DNA of 12,503 nt from an uncultured Eubacteriales bacterium. Lineage in GTDB: Bacteria; Bacillota; Clostridia; Oscillospirales; Oscillospiraceae. Location: contig USHP01000029.1 in NCBI GenBank assembly GCA_900554625.1, forward strand, positions 1-12,503. The letters run 5' to 3'. The first letter of the stretch is position 1. The number at the start of each line of letters is the position of its first letter. The notes under the pieces were generated by a model, which saw nothing but the letters and a program-made list of their open reading frames with translations, was not told the DNA's origin and did no database searches. The translations under genes and the position numbers were made by a program. Of the stretch, positions 6,094 to 12,184 are shown piece after piece.

Positions 6094-6113
6094 TTTCACC
6101 CCAAGTTGATATA
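6086..6113. promoter_or_regulatory. candidate shared operator between the divergent XRE genes
   Basis: TATATCAA (6086-6093) and TTGATATA (6106-6113) are a perfect 8-bp inverted repeat with a 12-base centre. The left half covers the -35 box of the minus-strand promoter and the right half covers the extended -10 of the plus-strand promoter. A diverged half-site (ATCAACT, 6073-6079) lies further left. One bound dimer would shut both promoters, the usual layout of a bistable or immunity switch. Binding is inferred. Confidence 0.6.
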
Positions 6114-6115
6114 CT
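6107..6115 (+). promoter_or_regulatory. extended -10 promoter of the plus-strand XRE gene
   Basis: TGATATACT gives a -10 hexamer TATACT (6110-6115) with TG one base upstream. No good -35 is present. Transcription would start near 6122, with GAGGGGGG before the ATG at 6161. The element overlaps the right half of the shared inverted repeat. Confidence 0.5.
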
Positions 6116-6160
6116 CTTAGAAATAGATAATCTGGAGAATATATTTGAGGGGGGAAGCCG

Positions 6161-6520
6161 ATGACGGAACATGATTTGACCGAGAGCCAGTTGGTCGGCT
6201 CCCGTATTCGAGATGCGCGGATCAATCGCCGGATGAGCCAGGCCGATCTTGCTGCAAAGGCCAATATCTCGCTGCCCCATGTCAGCAATATCGAAAAAGG
6301 CAAGACGAGCATGAAGTTGGAAACCTTTATCCGAATCATCGAAGCCCTGCAAGTGTCTGCTGATTCCCTTCTTCGGCCCGATGTGCCGGAGGTGAGAAGC
6401 CTATACCAGAGCGAGTTTGACGAGCTGCTGGCCGACTGCTCTCCCAAGGAGCTGGATTCCATCCTGAAGATTGTTCGTGAGTTGAAATCCACTATGGCCA
6501 GACGGGATGACAATACCTGA
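6161..6520 (+). CDS. XRE-family helix-turn-helix regulator (119 aa)
   Basis: Residues 13-67 form a classical Cro/CI helix-turn-helix: SRIRDARINRRMSQADLAAK, then a recognition helix near ISLPHVSNIEKGKTSM, then LETFIRIIEALQVSADSLL. The tail is related to that of the divergent regulator and probably mediates dimer contacts. The start has GAGGGGGG upstream. A strong terminator follows the stop directly, so the gene is a single transcription unit separate from the recombinase operon that begins about 145 bases later. With its divergent paralogue and their shared operator it most likely forms a two-repressor switch controlling the two flanking operons (inference). Confidence 0.92.
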   Translation: MTEHDLTESQLVGSRIRDARINRRMSQADLAAKANISLPHVSNIEKGKTSMKLETFIRIIEALQVSADSLLRPDVPEVRSLYQSEFDELLADCSPKELDSILKIVRELKSTMARRDDNT

Positions 6521-6526
6521 AAAATT

Positions 6527-6559
6527 GCGAGCTGGAATTGCCGGCTCGCTTCTTTTTTT
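6527..6559 (+). terminator. rho-independent terminator of the plus-strand XRE gene
   Basis: GCGAGCTGG (6527-6535) pairs with CCGGCTCGC (6541-6549) over nine positions, one of them a G-T wobble, around a 5-base loop, followed by TTCTTTTTTT. This is a textbook intrinsic terminator six bases after the stop codon. It shows that the palindrome just downstream (6567-6602) is not needed for termination. Confidence 0.9.
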
Positions 6560-6566
6560 CTCATCT

Positions 6567-6602
6567 ATCGACCAGAAGTCAAGGTGTTGACTTCTGGTCG
6601 AT
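6567..6602. repeat. right palindrome of the regulator cassette, perfect 16-bp arms
   Basis: ATCGACCAGAAGTCAA (6567-6582) and TTGACTTCTGGTCGAT (6587-6602) are exact inverted copies around GGTG. The arms match those of the palindrome at 5593-5629 (shared ATCGACC-x-G-x-AGTCA). It sits between the XRE terminator and the -10 box of the recombinase operon, ending next to the -35 region. Candidate operator of the recombinase operon, or recombinase recognition site. Confidence 0.75.
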
Positions 6603-6603
6603 T

Positions 6604-6630
6604 TTGTTATTAGTCTGCAGATTATATAAT
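6604..6630 (+). promoter_or_regulatory. probable promoter of the recombinase operon
   Basis: A perfect TATAAT (6625-6630) stands 35 bases before the ATG at 6665. The best -35 is TTGTTA (6604-6609), four of six matches but at a short 15-base spacing, so the promoter is probably weak alone. The palindrome 6567-6602 ends one base before this -35, so a bound protein could block or recruit polymerase. Confidence 0.55.
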
Positions 6631-6664
6631 GGCCTGGAAGAGAAATAACACAGGGGGAGCAAAT

Positions 6665-7270
6665 ATGTCAGATCTGGCCGTTCAAAATAGAGAGTCAGAG
6701 CAGGAAGTTATGCCCTCATTTGATTTCCTGCTGGAAAGGGAGACGGAACGAAACACCCTTTTAGCGGAACATCGTGCCTGGTTAAAGGAAATCAAGCGGG
6801 AACGCCCGCTTCCCAAAACACATTACCGTGTGGCGGTATACATCCGCTACTTCAACCAGACCCGCTATGAGGACTATCTCTCAGCTCATAAAAAGCAATT
6901 TCTTGATACACTGGCTCTCTGCCCAAACTGGAAGTTTGTCGGTTTCTATGTGGACGAGGGCAGCACTGCGCCCAATATGGAGAACGCTCCGGAGTGGTCA
7001 AGGCTCCTTCAAGACTGCTACGAGGAAAAGGTCAATCTGATCATTACCCAGAAAGCAAGCAATATCTCGAAGAAGCTCTCCGAGCTCTCTTTCTGTACGC
7101 GCCTCTTGGCAGCACTCCCAAAGCCAGTGGGCGTTTACTTCGTTTCGGAGGATATTTATACGCTGGCTTCCTATTACCAGGAGGATCTACACGACCCCTA
7201 CTTTTTGCCAGATCCCGGTTGGAAGATACTCCCTGATGACGAACCCCGGAGGGAAATGCTGCATGATTGA
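6665..7270 (+). CDS. serine-recombinase paralogue with a dead active site (201 aa)
   Basis: Residues 54-165 align with the catalytic domain of the large recombinase encoded next: YRVAVYIRYF with RVAVYARVST, CPNWKFVGFYVDEGS with HPNWTLVKIYADEGI, NLIITQKAS with DMIITKSVS, and LPKPVGVYFVSEDIY with LPSPVGVFFESECIF. The nucleophile position is Phe63 (RYF in place of RVS) and the conserved SRFARN motif has become SNISKK, so neither the serine nor the active-site arginine remains. There is no recombinase DNA-binding domain. The start at 6665 has GGGGGAG before it; a frame from 6629 is longer but begins at the -10 box. It overlaps the active recombinase gene by 8 bases, so both are made together. A structural or regulatory subunit of the recombination complex is likely (inference). 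Confidence 0.85.
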   Translation: MSDLAVQNRESEQEVMPSFDFLLERETERNTLLAEHRAWLKEIKRERPLPKTHYRVAVYIRYFNQTRYEDYLSAHKKQFLDTLALCPNWKFVGFYVDEGSTAPNMENAPEWSRLLQDCYEEKVNLIITQKASNISKKLSELSFCTRLLAALPKPVGVYFVSEDIYTLASYYQEDLHDPYFLPDPGWKILPDDEPRREMLHD

Positions 7271-9143
7271 CAAGTCCACACGCAAACAGCTTGCGGAACG
7301 GAAAGAACGGGTCCGCCGGCGTATCAACACAAAAGTTGACCCGGAGAACTATGAATTCATTCCGGCTAAAAAGCCCATCGACTATTACGATAATGATATA
7401 AGGCAGCGGGTCGCCGTGTATGCCCGTGTCTCCACAGACAATGTCCAGCAGACTTCCTCCTATGAGCTGCAAAAGAAATACTATGAAGATTTTGTTGTGC
7501 ATCATCCCAACTGGACATTGGTCAAAATCTATGCGGATGAGGGGATTAGCGGAACTTCTCTGGCTCATCGGGACGAGTTCAACAGCATGATCGCCGATTG
7601 CCGCAGCGGGAAAATCGATATGATCATTACCAAAAGCGTGTCTCGCTTTGCCCGAAATGTGGTGGACTGTATCAGCATGGTGCGAATGCTTGCGGAGCTG
7701 CCCAGTCCCGTCGGAGTGTTCTTCGAGAGCGAATGTATCTTCTCCCTCAAAGACGATTCCCAGATGGCGCTTTCGTTTCAAGCCACCATGGCTCAGGAGG
7801 AGTCTCACATCCGCAGCCGGAGCATGGAAACCTCCTTGCGGATGCGGCTGGACGGAGGTCTGCCATTGACGCCCAAACTGCTGGGGTATTCTCACGACGC
7901 AGATGGAAACCTGGTCGTCAATCCGGACGAAGCTCCCACAGTAAAACTCATCTTCTATATGTATCTGTACGGATATTCCACCTCCGACATTGCGGCGGCG
8001 CTCACCGAGCTGGGCCGAAAGACTTATCTGGGAAATGTCAAGTGGACATCCAACTCCATTGTCCAGGTCCTTCGCAATGAGCGGCATTGCGGGGATGTAC
8101 TGACCCGGAAGACCTTCACCCCCAACTATCTGAACCACAAGGCCAGAAAGAATCGGGGGGACAGACCCCAGAGCCTTTACCGGAACCACCACGAGGGCAT
8201 TGTTTCCAGAGATGATTTCATTGCGGTTCAGCATCTTCTGAACAACTCCAAGTATGGCAACCGCTCCATCCTCCCGGAGCTGCGGGTGATCGACAGCGGC
8301 CTGCTCAGAGGGTTCGTGACCATCAATCCCCGCTGGGCTGGATTTAAGCCGGCGGATTATTACCAAGCGTCCGCCAGTATCCATCCACCCGATGAGCAGC
8401 AGGCGGATGCATCCCTGCCCTCGAGCATCACATTGGTTCCGGGAGATTTTGATATGAGAGGCTTTGAAATCGCCCGCAGTGAATTCTTTGATAATTATCA
8501 CCGTCCCTATGTACTGTTTCAAGATAAGAGGATCAAGTTCAGCACCACATGTGTTCGGTCTTTTGGGAAAGACAACCATGTGGAGCTGCTGGTCAACCCT
8601 GTGGAGATGAAGTTCGCCGTCCGTACAGCGGCGAAAAGCAGCCGCAACGCAGTCGTGTTTTCCAAGCTGTCAGACGGAAAGTATCAGCCCAGGGATATCG
8701 CCGGTGCGGCCTATGTAGAAACGCTTTTTCAGTTATTCGGCTGGAGTCCGGATTTAAAATACCGGATCGCCGGAGCGCTGTTTCAAACTGAAACTGAATC
8801 TGCGTATATTTTTGATGTCAATGATGCGGAAGCGTTTATTAAATCGTACCTGCTTTCCGGTTCAAAAAGCACGGAACAGGCAAAGGAGCCTGTACAGCCC
8901 CTTTCTATCTCCGGCAAACGGGTGCGGGCAGTCCCGGAGGAGTGGATCGGCTCTTTTGGCAAGCAATATTACCTCCACCAACAGTCTTTCCCGCCCGTCT
9001 GCGATCAGAGTGAGGAAGACTGGAAAATCCGCATGGAGGGCCAGTTGTATGAAACCGGGCAGAAACTCCGCGTGACAGGATTTGACGTGCTGCGTGACTA
9101 TATCTGTCAGGAACTCGGTCAGTACGGGAAGGAGGAATCCTAA
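7263..9143 (+). CDS. large serine recombinase (626 aa)
   Basis: A basic N-terminal extension of about 45 residues leads into the resolvase catalytic domain (about 49-200): RVAVYARVST with the nucleophile Ser57, ADEGISGTS, ITKSVSRFARN with the conserved arginine, and AQEESHIRSRS. A recombinase DNA-binding domain follows (about 205-340, with NEAPTVKLIFYMYLYGYST-like features, VLRNERHCGDVLTRKTF and HHEGIVSRDDF). Residues 393-530 (GDFDMRGFEIARSEFF and onward) form a further domain found again as separate proteins downstream, and VPEEWIGSFGK near 556 opens a short last module. It can catalyse site-specific integration, excision or inversion through a covalent serine intermediate. The ATG at 7263 has GGAGGG nine bases upstream; an in-frame ATG at 7236 lacks this. 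All catalytic residues I can check are present. Confidence 0.93.
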   Translation: MIDKSTRKQLAERKERVRRRINTKVDPENYEFIPAKKPIDYYDNDIRQRVAVYARVSTDNVQQTSSYELQKKYYEDFVVHHPNWTLVKIYADEGISGTSLAHRDEFNSMIADCRSGKIDMIITKSVSRFARNVVDCISMVRMLAELPSPVGVFFESECIFSLKDDSQMALSFQATMAQEESHIRSRSMETSLRMRLDGGLPLTPKLLGYSHDADGNLVVNPDEAPTVKLIFYMYLYGYSTSDIAAALTELGRKTYLGNVKWTSNSIVQVLRNERHCGDVLTRKTFTPNYLNHKARKNRGDRPQSLYRNHHEGIVSRDDFIAVQHLLNNSKYGNRSILPELRVIDSGLLRGFVTINPRWAGFKPADYYQASASIHPPDEQQADASLPSSITLVPGDFDMRGFEIARSEFFDNYHRPYVLFQDKRIKFSTTCVRSFGKDNHVELLVNPVEMKFAVRTAAKSSRNAVVFSKLSDGKYQPRDIAGAAYVETLFQLFGWSPDLKYRIAGALFQTETESAYIFDVNDAEAFIKSYLLSGSKSTEQAKEPVQPLSISGKRVRAVPEEWIGSFGKQYYLHQQSFPPVCDQSEEDWKIRMEGQLYETGQKLRVTGFDVLRDYICQELGQYGKEES

Positions 9144-9950
9144 ATGTTCGAAGAAAGTCGGGAAAATACCGGCGGTGTAATCGCCGGAATGCTTCGTTCC
9201 CTGGAGGACGGGCATTTGGATATTGTTCCGTCTGCTGAATTAAAAAAAGCGGAACTGGCAGCTTCTCCCGCAAACAGCAGTAGTGATGAGGTCCTGGAGA
9301 TGGCCGGTGACTTTAACTACGATGGCTACCAAGTGGTACGCCGTGAGTTCTTCGCCCATATTAATGAGCCGTCTGTAACTTTCAACAATTACAAATTTTA
9401 TGTAAATACCGCCTGCCTGAACCGCTTCCCACAAGTTGATTATGTGCAGGTATTGGTCAATCAGGAGAGCAGGATCTTGGCGATCCGTCCCTGTCGGGCG
9501 GAAGATCGGGATGCCTGCGCCTGGTGCACCAACGGCTCCGGCAGACGTAAACCGAAACAGATTACCTGCAAGATTTTTTTCGCCAAAGTGTTTTCACTGA
9601 TGGACTGGAATCTGGACTATCGATATAAACTCCTCGGGCGGATAATCCATGCCAAGGATGAGTGGCTCATCGCATTTGATCTCACAGCGACCGAAGTGTA
9701 TCAGCGGGTGCAAAAAGACGGCCAGAAGCCCAAGTCTTCTCGAACTCCCGTGTTTCCGGAGGGCTGGAAGACGCAGTTTGGACTCCCGTTCCGGGAACAC
9801 CAGAAATCTATGCAGGTAGACATTTTTGAAGGATATGCTGTATATGGGTTGCGCGATAACATAGCTCCTGCTGCATCAGAGCAGTCAGACGAGGCTGCCT
9901 CTGATACTGGTAGTAAGTCCGTTTTGGGAGGACAAGGACATGAATCATGA
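9144..9950 (+). CDS. stand-alone homologue of the recombinase C-terminal region (268 aa)
   Basis: From residue 55 the protein follows the C-terminal part of the large recombinase: GDFNYDGYQVVRREFF with GDFDMRGFEIARSEFF, YVQVLVNQ with HVELLVNP, FSLMDWNLDYRYKLLG with FQLFGWSPDLKYRIAG. The short last module is also shared (FPEGWKTQFG near 203 with VPEEWIGSFG). There is no catalytic domain. An insert near residues 118-130 carries Cys residues (CRAEDRDACAWC), absent from the recombinase copy, that might bind metal. The N-terminal 50 residues are unique. The ATG directly follows the recombinase stop (TAAATG) with AAGGAGG upstream. It is probably an accessory subunit that contacts the same partner or DNA as the recombinase tail (inference). 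Confidence 0.85.
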   Translation: MFEESRENTGGVIAGMLRSLEDGHLDIVPSAELKKAELAASPANSSSDEVLEMAGDFNYDGYQVVRREFFAHINEPSVTFNNYKFYVNTACLNRFPQVDYVQVLVNQESRILAIRPCRAEDRDACAWCTNGSGRRKPKQITCKIFFAKVFSLMDWNLDYRYKLLGRIIHAKDEWLIAFDLTATEVYQRVQKDGQKPKSSRTPVFPEGWKTQFGLPFREHQKSMQVDIFEGYAVYGLRDNIAPAASEQSDEAASDTGSKSVLGGQGHES

Positions 9951-10338
9951 AAATCAATTGCAGGCTTACTTAACGCTGGACCCTGCGCGAAACCGGATTC
10001 GAATCCACAGGCAAACGATTCGTCTCTTGAAGAATCCTGCGTATGTGCAATTCCTGGTAAACCCTGAAGAGCTGTATATCGCCGTTCTCGGATCGGACAA
10101 ACCTATTTCAGGCGGGACCGCAAACAAGGTTCGGATGTCAAACACATCCCAGCAGTCTATAGAATTCTATAGTACGATCCTTATTAAAAACTTTTCCGAA
10201 CTGCTGGGTGGCTTTGACCTGAGATTTAATTACCAGCTGACCGGTGAGATCGATCAAGTCAACCGGGTCGCATATTTTTCCCTCAAAACCGTCAAACAGC
10301 TGGAACGCAGGAGGCTACATGACAGAGAAAGCATTTAG
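9940..10338 (+). CDS. second, minimal homologue of the recombinase C-terminal domain (132 aa)
   Basis: This is a shorter third copy of the same domain: YVQFLVNPEELYIAV matches HVELLVNPVEMKFAV of the recombinase, and FSELLGGFDLRFNYQLTGEI matches LFQLFGWSPDLKYRIAGALF. It lacks the GDF-x-EFF opening and the last EEW/EGW module, so it is the core alone. The ATG overlaps the end of the previous gene by 11 bases with GGGAGG eight bases upstream, and its own end overlaps the ParB-like gene by 20 bases. Its role is unknown but the coupling implies a fixed ratio to the other subunits. Confidence 0.8.
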   Translation: MNHENQLQAYLTLDPARNRIRIHRQTIRLLKNPAYVQFLVNPEELYIAVLGSDKPISGGTANKVRMSNTSQQSIEFYSTILIKNFSELLGGFDLRFNYQLTGEIDQVNRVAYFSLKTVKQLERRRLHDRESI

Positions 10339-11272
10339 GCAGCTTAACATCGATCCGGAATTCAAAAACTTGATTCGTCCACTTCGCCGGGAGGAATACC
10401 GGCAACTGGAGCTGAATCTGGTCATGGAAGGATGCCGGGAAGATATCATCGCATGGAATGATACCATCGTCGACGGTCATAATCGCTATGAAATATGCAA
10501 TAAAATGCGCATTCCTTATGGAGTCAAGGAGCTGGATTTTCCAAGCAGAGATGCTGCCATCGCCTGGATCTGTGCGAACCAACTTGGGCGCCGCAACATC
10601 TCAGAAGAAACCAGGAAATATCTGATTGGGAAACAATATGAAGCGGAAAAGAAAGTACAGCGAAATAGGAATGGCTATAATCAGTACCGTCCGAACCCCA
10701 ACATTACTGTGGGGAGAGGCCGCCCAATAGATGAAGAGAGTGGCCGGCGAACAGCAGCCCGGCTGGGAAGGAAGTATCATGTGTCCGGCGCAACCGTACA
10801 GAAATATGCGAAATACAGTGCAGCATTAGATACCATTGAACAAAATGCTCCTGAGCTTGTTCCGCACATTCTTTCCGGGGCATATAAGATTTCTTTCGAA
10901 AATATCGTTGCTCTATCAGAAATGGAACCCGAAGAATTGAAAGCACTTAGTAAAAAAATCGGAAAAAATCCCTATGCGTTTGCTCGTTACAGTGAATCGA
11001 GACGATGCCTTTATTCCGACGCTTCTGCCAAGCCCGGTACAGCGGCGGCAGAACAGCCGGCAATCAAGACGATGCCCGCCTATGACCCGGATGCGGAAGT
11101 TGCTGGACTTACTCTTACGATCCCCTCCTGGATGAGCTCCATCGACCGGACAAAGTCCATGGCACATTTGGAAGCGATCTCACCTGCTGCAAGACAAAAC
11201 CTCTTGGCGGCGTTGACTGAATTAGAAGGAAAAATCCAGGAAATGCTCAATGCAATTGAGGTGGAATCCTAA
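10319..11272 (+). CDS. ParB-like DNA-binding protein (317 aa)
   Basis: The N-terminal 60-90 residues match the ParB/sulfiredoxin fold: YRQLELNLVMEGCREDIIAW then TIVDGHNRYEIC, the counterpart of the family's G-ERR/DGHHR-Y nucleotide-binding turn. A helical segment follows (CANQLGRRNISEETRKYLIG), then a Arg/Asn-rich linker, then a helix-turn-helix-like stretch near residue 155 (TAARLGRKYHVSGATVQKYAKY). The C-terminus (RQNLLAALTELEGKIQEMLN) is a probable oligomerisation helix. AGGAGG lies four bases before the ATG at 10319; upstream in-frame starts lie inside the previous gene. No ParA gene is near, so a role in transcription control or recombination-site binding is more likely than partition (inference). 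Confidence 0.82.
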   Translation: MTEKAFRQLNIDPEFKNLIRPLRREEYRQLELNLVMEGCREDIIAWNDTIVDGHNRYEICNKMRIPYGVKELDFPSRDAAIAWICANQLGRRNISEETRKYLIGKQYEAEKKVQRNRNGYNQYRPNPNITVGRGRPIDEESGRRTAARLGRKYHVSGATVQKYAKYSAALDTIEQNAPELVPHILSGAYKISFENIVALSEMEPEELKALSKKIGKNPYAFARYSESRRCLYSDASAKPGTAAAEQPAIKTMPAYDPDAEVAGLTLTIPSWMSSIDRTKSMAHLEAISPAARQNLLAALTELEGKIQEMLNAIEVES

Positions 11273-12141
11273 TGGAAGATTATAGTATGTTTGTTCCCAA
11301 TGTTCACTTCGAACAGATTCCCATCAAGAACCTCGTATCCAATCAGGAGTACCAGAGGAATATTTCCGAACAGCATGTGCTGAATGCTGCGGCACACTTT
11401 GATCTGTATCAGATCAACCCCGTGAAGGTAAGCCGTCGAAATGGGGTCAACTATGTCTTCAATGGCCAGCACACGGTGGAGATCGTCGCCCTGGCCTCTG
11501 GCTCTCGTGAAACGCCAGTCTGGTGCATGATATACGATGATCTGAACTACGAGCACGAGGCAGATATCTTCGCCAACCAGATGAAGTTTGTCAAACCGCT
11601 CCGTCCCTATGAAGTGTTTATGGCAAATGTGGAAGCCGGGAATCAGGAACAGCTTATGATCAAAGATCTGGTAGAGTCTTATTCTCTTTCCATTGGCCAG
11701 GTCAGAAACTATGGCGTTGTCTGTGCTGTCTCCACGCTTGAAAATATATATGAGCGGTTCGGTTACCATGTACTTGATCGAACACTCAGACTCTGCGTAG
11801 GCACCTGGGAGGGCGATATGAATTCGCTGTCTGCCAATATGCTCAACGGAATCGCCAGATTGGTCTACACGTTCGGCGATGCCCTGAAAGATGAGACCTT
11901 TAAGGAAAAAGTGGGGGAAATGTCGGTCAAGCTGCTTTCGAGAACAGCCAAGGAACGACGCCCCGGTTCTATGGGCTATGCTGAGGCGATGCTTCTGGCC
12001 TATAACCGCAAATGCAAATATCCGCTCAAATGGACCAAGCTCTACGAGAAGAATGTGGGGAACAATGAAGGACTGGACATTGATACGGATATGGACGAGG
12101 ATGAGGGCGAGGACTCTTTTGAGGGAGTCGCCAAAGAATAA
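11272..12141 (+). CDS. second ParB-like protein, DUF6551-like (289 aa)
   Basis: Residues 17-75 show a ParB-type N-terminal domain: IPIKNLVSNQEYQRNISEQH, INPVKVSRRNG and VFNGQHTVEI, where NGQHT stands for the family's DGQHR. Such GQHR/GQHT proteins are often placed in DUF6551-like families of phages and mobile elements; I make that assignment from memory of the motif only. The middle is helical with LVESYSLSIGQVRNYGVV as a possible helix-turn-helix, and the tail is strongly acidic (DTDMDEDEGEDSF). The ATG overlaps the previous stop by one base (TAATG) with GAGGTGG upstream. It is unlike the preceding ParB-like protein outside the fold motif. It is the last gene of the operon. Confidence 0.8.
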   Translation: MEDYSMFVPNVHFEQIPIKNLVSNQEYQRNISEQHVLNAAAHFDLYQINPVKVSRRNGVNYVFNGQHTVEIVALASGSRETPVWCMIYDDLNYEHEADIFANQMKFVKPLRPYEVFMANVEAGNQEQLMIKDLVESYSLSIGQVRNYGVVCAVSTLENIYERFGYHVLDRTLRLCVGTWEGDMNSLSANMLNGIARLVYTFGDALKDETFKEKVGEMSVKLLSRTAKERRPGSMGYAEAMLLAYNRKCKYPLKWTKLYEKNVGNNEGLDIDTDMDEDEGEDSFEGVAKE

Positions 12142-12142
12142 G

Positions 12143-12176
12143 CAAACGGACGGTTCCACCAGGAATCGTCCGTTTG
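12143..12176. terminator. terminator hairpin between convergent genes
   Basis: CAAACGGACG (12143-12152) pairs perfectly with CGTCCGTTTG (12167-12176). The stem continues inward through a G-T pair and TTCC/GGAA to an ACCA loop, 15 pairs in all. It starts one base after the stop of the ParB-like gene and precedes the end of the convergent HipA gene. T-tracts are weak on both strands, so it may act as an RNA-stabilising or two-way terminator. Confidence 0.7.
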
Positions 12177-12184
12177 TGATCTTA

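Noticed and set aside
7044..8579. Long minus-strand open frame (511 codons) opposite the recombinase
   Set aside because: The sense frame has clear catalytic and DNA-binding motifs, while the antisense product has no recognisable motif and no good start site. It is a shadow of a codon-biased gene.
11141..11157. ATCGACCGGACAAAGTC resembles one arm of the palindromes
   Set aside because: It has an extra two bases inside the motif, no inverted partner nearby, and lies in a coding region, so chance is likely.
11269..12159. Minus-strand open frame (296 codons) opposite the second ParB-like gene
   Set aside because: It covers exactly the sense gene, has no ribosome binding site, and its product lacks any family signature.
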